64,000 nt of DNA. Origin: Sphingobacteriales bacterium 16-39-50 (lineage in GTDB: Bacteria > Bacteroidota > Bacteroidia > Sphingobacteriales > Sphingobacteriaceae). Under the pieces are notes generated by a model. That model was not told where the DNA came from. It saw only the letters and a program-made list of their open reading frames with translations, and made no database searches. Every line of letters starts with the position of its first letter. Position 1 is the first letter of the stretch. Where the stretch lies: NCBI GenBank assembly GCA_002257025.1, contig NCHA01000001.1, positions 248,001 through 312,000 on the forward strand. Reading direction: 5' to 3'. This document shows, one piece after another, positions 37,226-46,857 of the stretch. Position numbers and translations under genes: made by a program.

Positions 37226-40200
37226 TTAGTTCCGATTAGTGGTAGGTGTTGAAATAAGCTTGGAAAAATTGTTTTGCCTATTGTTTTTTAAAGAGTGTTG
37301 CTGAGATACTTCTTTTTGTTGATTTACGGCATTTATAATTTCACTGATAGACATAGAAGCAGACTGTGCAATATGTCTAAATAATAGTAGCCAGTCTTGA
37401 AGCAATTCCCTGATAAATTTCTGAGAATAGCGGCATGGATCATAGGCAACTTTTAAAAGTACATCCTCATGACCTTCATCAAAACGGAATTCTATTGGAT
37501 ATTTTCTGCAGTCAAGTGATAAATTATTGAATATTTCAAGCTGAAAATCTGCAAATTTATTTCCTTTTTGATGACGATGTAAACGGAAGTTTTGCATAGC
37601 AATCTCTATTTCAAAAAATGGCCACTCGTGAGTAGAACGATCATTCAAACATTCATTCTTCAAGGTTTCGAAAGAATATTCTTGCCGTTCATAAGCATTT
37701 AGAATTAATGATTGTACTTTTTGCAAATAATCAACAAAAGACTCGTCTTCATTAATATTACTTCTTAAAACAAGCATATTCAGGCAATGACCAATCAATT
37801 TATTCCACTTTGACTGCACTCTTCCTGGAACCGGAGTACCTATAGCAATATCATTTACACCAGTTTTACTATACAAAAGCAACTTTGTAATTGCAGTAAG
37901 TGCCGTAAATGAAGAGGTATTTTGTTGTTTAATCAGCGTAAGCAAATTCTTGTAATCTGAACCTGCCATTAATATTTCTTCAAAGCACTCCTGATGAGTA
38001 TCAGTTCTGGCAGAAAGATCACCAGCTAAAGTAAGTGTATTTATTCCCTGCACCTGAGTATGCCAGTACTCTTTCAGCGCCAATATATTGGTTTGATTGA
38101 ACGTTTCTTGTACATATTGTCTGTACTGATACGCTGCTGGGGGTATTTTGGCATCTGGCTTAATTAGAAGTTGATTATAGGTAGCAATAAGCTCATCAAA
38201 CAAAACTTCCATTGCCCATCCGTCGCAAACAATATGATGTACAATTACTGATAATACAAACTTATTGCCTTGGATGGCATATAATAAGACATTCAACAAT
38301 GGACCTTGTTCAAGATTGAAGGGTTCCCTTATTTTATCAGCTACTATCTTTTGCGCTTCAATCAGTGCTTCTTCTTCACTTAAATACGCTAGGCTTACAG
38401 GTTTTATGGCAAAAGAAAAATCCTGATGCACTTCTTGAAACGGTACTCCGTCTTTATCAAAGAAAGACGTACGAAGAATTTCATGTTTTTTAATAATCTC
38501 AAGACATGATTTTTCAAAAATTTCAATATTGAACGAACCCTCAACCAAAAAACTTTCAGACAAATTAAAGGAAGCAAGGTTAGAATCTAATTGTTGAGCC
38601 CACCATACTCCTTGCTGTGCAGGTGATAAGGGGAGTATATTTGAGTTCATTTCAACTTTTACTTTTTCTTTTTCTACCAAATTTATCCATCCTTCTTGCT
38701 GTAACTCAGTACAGCTTTCCTTAATAGATAAGATCAGAAATTCAATATCTTCTGATGTATGCGCTGTAGAAAGGTAACAGTTTCTTCCTTCCCAGATATA
38801 AATACCTTTAGAAAGCAACTTAGCGAATAACAACTCTTCATTACCTTTTAATTTAAACCGGAAAAGAGAGCCAAAATGTACCATTCGGATACTAATTTTA
38901 GACTCCGCAAACCAGCTGTTTAATTCATTACACATATACTCTGCTGCATCTTCCAACTGCATATAAAGGTGTGGATTTTGCTTAAGATGCTCTAATACAC
39001 TTAACCCGGCTGCCATTGCAAGCGGGTGATGGCAGAATGTTCCGGCAACAAATGTACTTTTACTAGCAGGATATGATTGATCACCATATTTCCAGAAACC
39101 TCCGTCTACAGCATCTAAATATTTACTGTTTCCGGCCACAACACCAATTGGTATGCCTCCTCCAATTACTTTTCCATACACTGTAATATCAGACCGAACC
39201 TCAGTAAAAGCTCTTATTCCATTAATCGCAAAACGGAAACCTGAGATTACTTCATCAAAAATCAGTGCTACTTCATTCTGCTGGGTAATGGCTCGAAGTT
39301 CTTTTAAAAATTCAGCAGGGAAAAATTCGGGGTAACGGCTTTGAATTGGTTCCACCAATACTGCAGCCAATTCGGGTGCTAAATCGCGAATAATTTCCAG
39401 ATCTTCTTCACTCCCATAATGTAAAACAATAACATCCTGGACCATAGATGGTGCAACTCCCGGTGCCAAAGGATCAGCATAGATGCCCTTCCCTTCTCTT
39501 GCAAGAATCCCATCATATGTTCCATGATAGGAACCTGCAAAAACAACTATTTTGTTTTTGCCAGTAATGGCACGGGCTAATCTTACAGCTACCATTACAG
39601 CTTCTGTACCTGTGTTGTAAAATGCTACGCGTTCATTACCTGTTACTTTGCAAATAGCTTCAGCAAGTTCACCCGCTAAAGGAGAAAGTGCGCCAAGAAC
39701 CATATGCTCATCCAACATTTGGTGTAATCGTTTTTGAACAAAGTCTGGATTATAACCAAATAAATTTACTCCAAAGCCCATGGAAAAATCCAAAAAACGA
39801 TTCCCTTCTGTATCCCATACATAAACTCCCTTTCCCTTTTCAGCAACCAGCTGATAGGTCATTTCTTTCCATTTAGGTCTGAAACCCGCAATATTTCTAT
39901 TGTTAGCTAACCATTTTCGGTAAAGTTGTGTATGGCTTTTTGAGGTCCTGCTTATCTTATTTACATTGGCAATAAGCTCTTGAATAGACTTTTCTTTAAT
40001 AGCATCCAGAGATTCTTGCAAAATATTTACTTCCTTATAAGGGACAAAAGTGCTGGCAGAAGAAGATATTGAAGCAGTTGACTTAAGATAACGTGCACTT
40101 TCCAAAACAATAGCTTGTTTTGGCTGTTGTTGTATTAAATAATCGGCCAGTTTTTCAAGGGTGTTAAGACTATCATAAAAGGCCGAAACTTCAATTGCTA

Positions 40201-42226
40201 CATTTCGTTCTCTATTAATCTTTTCTTTTAATTGCATTAGCAGAATAGAATCCATCCCGATAGCAAAGAAATCATCGCTAGCATTAATTTGTTCTGCCGG
40301 CAATTCCGTAATATCTCCAACAACTCTAAATAAATAGGTTAAAATATCTTCCTGAATGGAAATTAAATCCGTATTACTATTAAATATATCAGCAGGACTC
40401 GTATGTACTTGATCAATTAGTCTTAAATAAGGTTCTGATTCTACCCAGTAATCTTGATGATTGAATTGATAAACAGGTATATTAACGGCATTGCCGACGA
40501 AAAAAGAAACAAACTGATCTGCATGAGATCCCTCGATGTACTTACTGGCAATATTAAGTACGTTTGACGCAATATCAGGCTCACTATTGGAATAGACTAT
40601 TTTTTTTTCGCTTCCTCCGACATTAAATTCATTTAGTAAATGGATCGTATCTGCTTTGGTATTTGCTATTACAACAATTCGTTCAGAAAAATGATCTCTA
40701 TGATTAGCTGCTGTATAGCAAATATCATTTAAACTATATAGAGTTTGCGATAAATATGTTTGATAAGTTTGTACTAATAAAGTTAATGCGGAACTGTCTT
40801 TTGCGGATAGAAATAATGCTAATGGCCGATCATTTTCAGAACTGACAAGATTAATATTCTGAGGAACCGATTCCATAACGATATGCACATTAGTCCCGCT
40901 AAAACCAAAGGAGCTAATTGCAGCAGTATAAGGCTTTTCTTGTTTTTTTAATGGAATAGATGTTGTTGGGATACAAATAGTTGATTTCCAGGGAATAGAT
41001 GCATTTGGATTTTTAAAATGAAGATTTCCAGGAATTGTACCATGATATAAAGAAAGCGTTGTTTTAATAACAGAGGCAATACCCGCAGCCGCTTCCAAAT
41101 GGCCAATGTTTGATTTTACAGAGCTAACATATAATGGATTTTCAGCAGTTCGGTTTTGGCCATAAACATTACCCAGCACTTCCATCTCAATTGGATCACC
41201 CAATTGGGTTCCCGTACCGTGTGCTTCGATTAAGGAAATTTCATCAGCCGAAATGTTTGCATTTAGAAGTGCTTTTCGAATAACTTTCTCCTGTGCAAGA
41301 CCGTTTGGAGCAGTCATCCCATTACTTGCACCATCCTGGTTTATAGCCGAACCTTTAATCACGGCTAAAATATTATCTCCATTTTTTAGGGCATCACTAT
41401 ATCTTTTCAGAATAATAATGCCACAACCTTCACCACGACCATAACCGTCTGCACTTGCATCAAAGGATTTACAACGACCGTCTGCAGAAAGTGCTCTAGT
41501 TCTAGACAATGCCATGTGTCCAAACGGCAATAACATTAGGTTGATACCTCCGGCGATTACAAGATTTGTTTTTCCAAGCCTCAATTCCTGTACACCTAAA
41601 TCTACTGCAGCCAGTGAAGAGGAACAAGCAGTTTGAAGTATTACATTTGCACCCTGTAATCCTAAGAAATAAGAAAGGCGACCACTAGCAGTTGAAATTG
41701 CATTTCCCGTTACAAAATGTGAATTGATACCTGTGCCCAATTCACCCATCGTTAAATAAGAATAATTATCATCAGAAGTACCCATGTATACCGCTGTATC
41801 ACTTCCATATAGAGAAGAAGGTTTAATATTAGCAGTTTCAAGTGCCTGCCAGGTGACCTCTAAAAGTATCCGTTGTTTCGGATCCATTTGCTTTGCTTCG
41901 GTCGGCAGAATATTAAAAAAAGAAGCATCAAATCCTTTGATATCAGAAAGAAAAGATCCATAATTACAATAGGATTTACCTGGAGTATCCGGATTTTTGT
42001 CAAAAAAATGATTTGCATTCCAACGATCGGCTGGTACTTCTCTTACAGGATCATGACCTTTATATAAATTATCCCAGAATTCATCCAGATTATCTGCATC
42101 AGGAAAACGACCAGCCATGCCAACAATAGCAATGGCCTCTGTTTGCTTCTGCTCCATCCCAATTAGCTTTGATTCAGCTAATTTTAAGGCAGTATATAAT
42201 TTTTTTGTTAAGTGGATATTGTCCAT
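37226..42226 (-). CDS. PKS-NRPS hybrid: KS-(no AT)-ACP-aminotransferase-C, makes the beta-amino acyl unit
   Basis: I chose the ATG at 42226 because it lies 4 bases after the upstream stop and gives a short docking helix (HLTKKLYTALKLAESKL) before the KS. An upstream in-frame ATG at 42256 would add 10 residues and overlap the PKS gene. The KS has QTACSSSL (Gln instead of the usual Asp), HGTGTQLGDP and NIGHLEAAAG. The AT domain is missing, but the post-AT linker trace IPVYQFNHQDYW remains. The ACP has GMDSILL. A class III PLP aminotransferase of the glutamate-1-semialdehyde aminomutase type follows, with SYHGTYDG, FDEVISGFRF and YGKVIGGGIP (probable PLP lysine). A C domain (HHIVCDGW) ends the protein. 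This KS-ACP-AMT-C order matches mycosubtilin/iturin MycA-type proteins, in which the AMT converts a beta-keto thioester to a beta-amino thioester. The C domain should join it to Asn1. Confidence 0.93.
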   Translation of the reverse strand: MDNIHLTKKLYTALKLAESKLIGMEQKQTEAIAIVGMAGRFPDADNLDEFWDNLYKGHDPVREVPADRWNANHFFDKNPDTPGKSYCNYGSFLSDIKGFDASFFNILPTEAKQMDPKQRILLEVTWQALETANIKPSSLYGSDTAVYMGTSDDNYSYLTMGELGTGINSHFVTGNAISTASGRLSYFLGLQGANVILQTACSSSLAAVDLGVQELRLGKTNLVIAGGINLMLLPFGHMALSRTRALSADGRCKSFDASADGYGRGEGCGIIILKRYSDALKNGDNILAVIKGSAINQDGASNGMTAPNGLAQEKVIRKALLNANISADEISLIEAHGTGTQLGDPIEMEVLGNVYGQNRTAENPLYVSSVKSNIGHLEAAAGIASVIKTTLSLYHGTIPGNLHFKNPNASIPWKSTICIPTTSIPLKKQEKPYTAAISSFGFSGTNVHIVMESVPQNINLVSSENDRPLALFLSAKDSSALTLLVQTYQTYLSQTLYSLNDICYTAANHRDHFSERIVVIANTKADTIHLLNEFNVGGSEKKIVYSNSEPDIASNVLNIASKYIEGSHADQFVSFFVGNAVNIPVYQFNHQDYWVESEPYLRLIDQVHTSPADIFNSNTDLISIQEDILTYLFRVVGDITELPAEQINASDDFFAIGMDSILLMQLKEKINRERNVAIEVSAFYDSLNTLEKLADYLIQQQPKQAIVLESARYLKSTASISSSASTFVPYKEVNILQESLDAIKEKSIQELIANVNKISRTSKSHTQLYRKWLANNRNIAGFRPKWKEMTYQLVAEKGKGVYVWDTEGNRFLDFSMGFGVNLFGYNPDFVQKRLHQMLDEHMVLGALSPLAGELAEAICKVTGNERVAFYNTGTEAVMVAVRLARAITGKNKIVVFAGSYHGTYDGILAREGKGIYADPLAPGVAPSMVQDVIVLHYGSEEDLEIIRDLAPELAAVLVEPIQSRYPEFFPAEFLKELRAITQQNEVALIFDEVISGFRFAINGIRAFTEVRSDITVYGKVIGGGIPIGVVAGNSKYLDAVDGGFWKYGDQSYPASKSTFVAGTFCHHPLAMAAGLSVLEHLKQNPHLYMQLEDAAEYMCNELNSWFAESKISIRMVHFGSLFRFKLKGNEELLFAKLLSKGIYIWEGRNCYLSTAHTSEDIEFLILSIKESCTELQQEGWINLVEKEKVKVEMNSNILPLSPAQQGVWWAQQLDSNLASFNLSESFLVEGSFNIEIFEKSCLEIIKKHEILRTSFFDKDGVPFQEVHQDFSFAIKPVSLAYLSEEEALIEAQKIVADKIREPFNLEQGPLLNVLLYAIQGNKFVLSVIVHHIVCDGWAMEVLFDELIATYNQLLIKPDAKIPPAAYQYRQYVQETFNQTNILALKEYWHTQVQGINTLTLAGDLSARTDTHQECFEEILMAGSDYKNLLTLIKQQNTSSFTALTAITKLLLYSKTGVNDIAIGTPVPGRVQSKWNKLIGHCLNMLVLRSNINEDESFVDYLQKVQSLILNAYERQEYSFETLKNECLNDRSTHEWPFFEIEIAMQNFRLHRHQKGNKFADFQLEIFNNLSLDCRKYPIEFRFDEGHEDVLLKVAYDPCRYSQKFIRELLQDWLLLFRHIAQSASMSISEIINAVNQQKEVSQQHSLKNNRQNNFSKLISTPTTNRN

Positions 42227-42230
42227 TGTA

Positions 42231-45200
42231 TTAAATATACTTTTGAATGTCAGCATTGATTAATCCAAGCAGTTCGTCATCATCCATTTCTTTTATTGCG
42301 GATTCAATGCTTGTTAATGCTCCATTTAATGGCACTAAGGGTTTTGGTTCGCTATCAACTGTTAAATAGAAGCTATCATTTATATATTGACTAAGTAATT
42401 CAATAGTTGAATAGTTGAAAATCATGTTGGTTGTTATATCCTTCCTAAATTGTTGTTGTAATTTTTCAACAAACCGGACAATAAGAATGGAATCCATTCC
42501 CATCTCATTAAAACTTTTTCGAACACCAATACTACTGGTATCGTTAATTAATAATATCACGCTTAATTGTTCCAGTAATATCTCTTGTATTTTTTGAGCA
42601 CGATCCGCAGGTAACAGATTCTGCAAATTGTCATTCAGCACCACTGATGGTTCCAGCACCTCTGATTTCTTTTTATGTATAGATTGACGCATTTCATCCC
42701 AAAAAGAAGAGGATCTATTTAATTCCATAACAGCTATAAAACGTGACTTATCAAGTTCTACATAAACTTCATGACTATACTGTGGATGCAAGAGCTTCCC
42801 ATAGTGTGCAGCCACCGTTTCAGGCCGGTGGACGATGATACCACCCTGCCGCAACAATTCTGTGCTATTTTCATCCTGCTTCATCATTTTACTATCTGCC
42901 CAAGGACCCCAGCTGATAGATTTTGCAGGTATTCCTTTGTTTCGAAGCTGAAGAACATATGAATCCATATAGGCATTTACAGCCGCATAATGAGATAGCA
43001 TAGAAGACCCCCAAACGGATGCTATCGAAGAATAGACCACGAAAAAATCAAGCGATTTCAATGATAAATGCTTAGATATATTACGTAATCCCCTCACTTT
43101 AGTGGAAGCCGCCCGATCAATATCCTTCAAAGTTTGATCCTTGAACCATTGACTTTGGGATATACCTGCCGCATGTATGATCCCATTTAACACTAGCCCT
43201 TCATCATTAAGCCAATTATTTAATGCTAAAACTGAATCTTCATCACTTACATCAACTTGTTTATTGATGATCTTAGTATTCTTCTGTACATCAATTACCA
43301 AAGTACGACTGGCCAAAATTATTTTGCAGGCACCTTCTTTTATCAACCATTGGGTAATGTGTTGTCCTAAACTTCCATTCCCTCCAGTAATTAAATACAC
43401 TCCTTGCTTTTCTATTTTTACAGATAATCTTTTCTCTTGTAAAGGAATAGAATTCAGTATCTCATAAAAAATCTGATCACCACGTACCGATAAATTGGGG
43501 TGTTTTTGTTGTTGTAACCAAGCAGAGATATTTAGTTTGTTTAGCTCTTGAACAGTGGTAATTGCAGAAATATCAAGTAACAACGTAAACATCCCAGGAA
43601 TTTCAAGGCCTATTGATTTAGCCCAGGCTCTTAAACTATATTGCAATGTTTGAGTCGCTATTTTGTCGATTTTACTTACCTGAGTAGCCTCTTGACTTAA
43701 CAGAATGAATGATCCTATTGAAGACTGAAATGAAGATAGAGACTGCAAAAAAGACAATCCATTTTCAAAAGCAGTTTGAAATAGGGTATTAAATTGTGAT
43801 TCATCTGATCTATCCTGCAAATCAGTAGTATCATAAATGATATTAATCAAATTATTGTCGTTTTCTTGAATTACACTTTTGAGAAAATCAATCAGATCTG
43901 ATTTCGTATTAATGTGGGGATACCGATTTCCTACATCCTCTTTTTGCCAATAAACAGGGATTACTATTAATTCATCTTGGTTCTGCAAGGATGATAATAA
44001 AGCTGATGAAGATGGGTTTATATATATATATCTTGATTTTGAAGATAATACAGGAAGCTCACTCATTTTGATGGAGTCTGTTTGTTTCCATTCAAGCTGA
44101 TACTGATTTGAAGTATGTATTTGTTGAGGTAAGGGACCAATCCAATGGGTTGATAATTTAAATGGAAAGTGTGGCAGACTTATTTTTCTCCATTTTTTTA
44201 TACTCATTGGCTTTATTAAAGGTGATGAAAGTGGAACCGCCTGTTCTAAAGCAAGCAACATCGTTTTTATAGACGAAGCTTTCACTGAAAAAGCATACTT
44301 ATAAGCATTTCTGCCGAGGGCAGCTGTATAGCAAATATCTTTTAAGTTGTTGGATGTGGTTAATAAGTACTCTCTGTAAACTTTCCTTAATTCTTCTAAT
44401 GCTTCAAGATCAGGTGCAGAAACAGTAAGCGTGTAATTTTCTTCTGTATCAATAATTTCAATATTTTTCTTATCGTATTCTTGTAGGATACAATGAGCGA
44501 TGGTACCCGTAAATCCGAATGAACTAACCCCCGCTACCAATGTTTTAGAAGAAAGTGAATAATCATAAATGTCTTTATTGACCTCTACTGGGAGTAAATC
44601 CCATGAAATATGTTTATTAGGGTTTGTATAATGCAGGTGCTTAGGTAATTTTCTATTATATAAACTCAGACATGTTTTTATTATACCTGCCAATCCAGCT
44701 GCAGCCTCCAGATGGCCTAAATTTGTTTTAATGGAACTAAGGCGAATTTTTTCTGTAGAACTTCGTTCAGCAAAAGCTAGCTTGATCCCCTCCATTTCAA
44801 CAGGGTCACCTAGAGATGTCCCTGTTCCGTGAGCTTCTATAAAATCAATTTCGCTTGATTTTATACCCGCCACTTTCAAAGCTTGCTGAATAACAGAAGC
44901 TTGTGCTTGAGGATTCGGAACAGTTAAACCACCACTCGCCCCGTCTTGGGCAATCGCTGATCCTTTTATACAAGCATAAATACGATCACCGTCTCTTTCA
45001 GCATCACTTAACTTTTTAATGACAATTGCCAGGCAACCTTCAGAACGAACATATCCATTGGCAGATTCATCAAAGGCTTTACAATGTCCATCTGAAGATA
45101 ACATACCAGCTTGCGTCAAACTTTCTTGTAATTGTGCTGACAGCAGTAAATTTACTCCACCAACTAAAGCAAGATTGCATTCATTCTGCCTCAAACTATG

Positions 45201-45848
45201 GCAAGCCTGATGCAATGCTACTAAAGATGAAGAACAAGCAGTATCTATGCTCATAGATGGTCCATTACACCCGAAGTAATAAGAAAGGCGACCGCTTGCA
45301 CCGCTTAAGGAATTTCCACTCCCTAAATAAGGGCTTGCAGCAGATTGTTGTGTGTGCTGCAGAATATGCATCGTGTAATCTATAGCACCAATTCCCACAA
45401 ATATGCCTGTGGAAGATCCCTTCAACGTGTGAGATGCTATACCTGCATCTTCAAAAGCTTTATAAGCAACCATCAGCATCTGCCGCTGCTGGGGATCCAT
45501 GTATTGAGCTTCTACAGGAGATATGTGAAAAAAATCATGATCAAAGCCAGCTATATCCTCTAATAAACCTGCATGAGGCATTGCATTTTTGAAAGAATTA
45601 TTGTCAGATATTCCATTCCAGCGATTACTCAAACCATACTTAGATATAAGATCATTACCTTCTAATAAAGCTTCCCATAATCCAACAGCCGAATTAATAT
45701 TCCCAGGTAAATTACAAGAGATACCAATAACCGCTATGGGCTCATTTACGACTGCATGTGAGGAAAGATCCTCCATACGATTTTGAAGATCCTTGATAAC
45801 GAGGTAAGCTTTTTGAAGAGGTGTTAAATCTGGTTTTTCAAGAGGCAT
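42231..45848 (-). CDS. AT-less polyketide synthase module: KS-KR-ACP
   Basis: The 1205-residue protein starts with an N-terminal docking helix (TPLQKAYLVIKDLQNRM). The KS has DTACSSSL near 200, HGTGTSLGDP and NLGHLEAAAG. The AT is absent, but a post-AT linker-like stretch LPHFPFKLSTHW remains after a short spacer. The KR has TGGNGSLG near 822 and SSIASVWGSS...HYAAVN near 957; the VWG and the lack of an LDD motif suggest an A-type KR (L-hydroxyl). The ACP has GMDSIL near 1118, and the C-terminal tail resembles that of the loading PKS. It needs malonyl loaded in trans, possibly by the AT of the loading PKS. It should add the second ketide unit, leaving a hydroxyl. Confidence 0.93.
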   Translation of the reverse strand: MPLEKPDLTPLQKAYLVIKDLQNRMEDLSSHAVVNEPIAVIGISCNLPGNINSAVGLWEALLEGNDLISKYGLSNRWNGISDNNSFKNAMPHAGLLEDIAGFDHDFFHISPVEAQYMDPQQRQMLMVAYKAFEDAGIASHTLKGSSTGIFVGIGAIDYTMHILQHTQQSAASPYLGSGNSLSGASGRLSYYFGCNGPSMSIDTACSSSLVALHQACHSLRQNECNLALVGGVNLLLSAQLQESLTQAGMLSSDGHCKAFDESANGYVRSEGCLAIVIKKLSDAERDGDRIYACIKGSAIAQDGASGGLTVPNPQAQASVIQQALKVAGIKSSEIDFIEAHGTGTSLGDPVEMEGIKLAFAERSSTEKIRLSSIKTNLGHLEAAAGLAGIIKTCLSLYNRKLPKHLHYTNPNKHISWDLLPVEVNKDIYDYSLSSKTLVAGVSSFGFTGTIAHCILQEYDKKNIEIIDTEENYTLTVSAPDLEALEELRKVYREYLLTTSNNLKDICYTAALGRNAYKYAFSVKASSIKTMLLALEQAVPLSSPLIKPMSIKKWRKISLPHFPFKLSTHWIGPLPQQIHTSNQYQLEWKQTDSIKMSELPVLSSKSRYIYINPSSSALLSSLQNQDELIVIPVYWQKEDVGNRYPHINTKSDLIDFLKSVIQENDNNLINIIYDTTDLQDRSDESQFNTLFQTAFENGLSFLQSLSSFQSSIGSFILLSQEATQVSKIDKIATQTLQYSLRAWAKSIGLEIPGMFTLLLDISAITTVQELNKLNISAWLQQQKHPNLSVRGDQIFYEILNSIPLQEKRLSVKIEKQGVYLITGGNGSLGQHITQWLIKEGACKIILASRTLVIDVQKNTKIINKQVDVSDEDSVLALNNWLNDEGLVLNGIIHAAGISQSQWFKDQTLKDIDRAASTKVRGLRNISKHLSLKSLDFFVVYSSIASVWGSSMLSHYAAVNAYMDSYVLQLRNKGIPAKSISWGPWADSKMMKQDENSTELLRQGGIIVHRPETVAAHYGKLLHPQYSHEVYVELDKSRFIAVMELNRSSSFWDEMRQSIHKKKSEVLEPSVVLNDNLQNLLPADRAQKIQEILLEQLSVILLINDTSSIGVRKSFNEMGMDSILIVRFVEKLQQQFRKDITTNMIFNYSTIELLSQYINDSFYLTVDSEPKPLVPLNGALTSIESAIKEMDDDELLGLINADIQKYI

Positions 45849-45918
45849 GATTAAGCTTTATAGCAGTATCAAATTAATTAAATTTTGTATTTTCGGTATT
45901 AAAATGACTATAATCTAA

Positions 45919-46644
45919 CTATACAGAAGAGATATTGTAATTGCACTTTTCATTATATGAGCAGATCAGATTAATAAAGGATTGATTTTCAAAATTAAAA
46001 AAGTGCCCTCCTGCCATATTCTCAAAATGGCACTGTTCTGTAGTTTCCTGTTGCCACGCTTGTATAGAGCTGGACTTTATTTCGAGGTCTTCTGTTCCAT
46101 TTATCAGAACAAGAGGAACGTTTAGTTGGCTTCTCTGCTTATATTCGTAATTTTCAATTAAGGCTAGATCGTGACGAATAATTGGCAGATAAAAAGAAAT
46201 GAAAGATTGATTATCTGCAAGATCATTGGGAAAACCTCCGAGCTTTTTTAAATATGCAATAAGCTGTTCGTCATCCATTGTATGTTTTGATATACTATCA
46301 GAAACATGGGAAGGAGCGCTTTTACCTGACAAAAAAGACATGGCAGGCAGAGGCATATTATCAGATTGCAGTGCCCGTATACATTCAAAAGCAACTAGGG
46401 CACCAAAACTATGTCCCATAATAAAAAAGTCTTCACCATCCTGCTTTGATAAAAAAAAGGACAAACAATCCTCTACCAGTTCGCCAATGTTCTTTGCAAA
46501 TTTATCATTGTATCGCCTTCCTCTTCCTGGATAGCAAACTGTAAAACAATCAAAAACAGGAGACAATGACTTCTCCATGGAAGCATATGAAAGATCATTA
46601 CCTCCTGCATGAGGCAAAATAAAAAGCTTTGTTCTCGCCTGCAT
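45919..46644 (-). CDS. Type II thioesterase (editing hydrolase)
   Basis: This 241-residue alpha/beta hydrolase has the features of stand-alone thioesterases of NRPS/PKS clusters: FILPHAGGNDLSY near the start, MGHSFGALVAFE with the nucleophilic Ser, NGTEDLE carrying the catalytic Asp, and GGHFFNF with the catalytic His. Such enzymes remove stalled or wrong acyl groups from carrier domains. It lies 70 bases upstream of the KS-KR-ACP gene on the same strand, and only 17 bases downstream of a small membrane-protein gene. Confidence 0.94.
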   Translation of the reverse strand: MQARTKLFILPHAGGNDLSYASMEKSLSPVFDCFTVCYPGRGRRYNDKFAKNIGELVEDCLSFFLSKQDGEDFFIMGHSFGALVAFECIRALQSDNMPLPAMSFLSGKSAPSHVSDSISKHTMDDEQLIAYLKKLGGFPNDLADNQSFISFYLPIIRHDLALIENYEYKQRSQLNVPLVLINGTEDLEIKSSSIQAWQQETTEQCHFENMAGGHFFNFENQSFINLICSYNEKCNYNISSV

Positions 46645-46661
46645 CTTAATCCAATAAACTT

Positions 46662-46847
46662 CTATCCTATAGGTTTAACTGGCTTAAATATTCGTAGCAT
46701 GATCAAGAGTAAAACAGGGGAAAAAATAAGCGCCAATAAAAATGAGCCATAAAATCCTGTTCGCCTGTTAGTGCCAATTATCCCACAAATTAAGCTAAAG
46801 ATTACCCAGCTTGCTATGAATATTGGATTAAAAAAAATCGGTGGCAT
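46662..46847 (-). CDS. Small hydrophobic membrane protein
   Basis: The 61-residue protein has two hydrophobic stretches (about residues 8-24 and 32-50) around a polar turn IGTNRRTGFYG. It ends in a basic tail, KPVKP. Small proteins with this GxxxNRxxGFxGxFLLxLxxSP pattern are common in Bacteroidota, but I know of no assigned function. It is packed between the DUF697 gene (10 bases) and the thioesterase gene (17 bases), which supports it being a real gene in the same transcript. Confidence 0.7.
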   Translation of the reverse strand: MPPIFFNPIFIASWVIFSLICGIIGTNRRTGFYGSFLLALIFSPVLLLIMLRIFKPVKPIG

Positions 46848-46857
46848 AAAATAATTT

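Noticed and set aside
42226..42256. Overlap of the hybrid gene with the upstream PKS gene
   Set aside because: The overlap depends on the ATG at 42256. The ATG at 42226 gives a clean start 4 bases after the stop and a normal docking helix.
37226..45848. Reading the cluster as a standard trans-AT PKS
   Set aside because: Post-AT linkers remain, one PKS keeps an integral AT, and no free AT gene is seen in the window.
1..46644. Reading the product as a siderophore because of possible beta-hydroxy-Asp
   Set aside because: No TonB receptor, iron reductase, Fur-type site or siderophore exporter was seen. The beta-amino acyl start fits a membrane-active lipopeptide better, though metal binding cannot be excluded.
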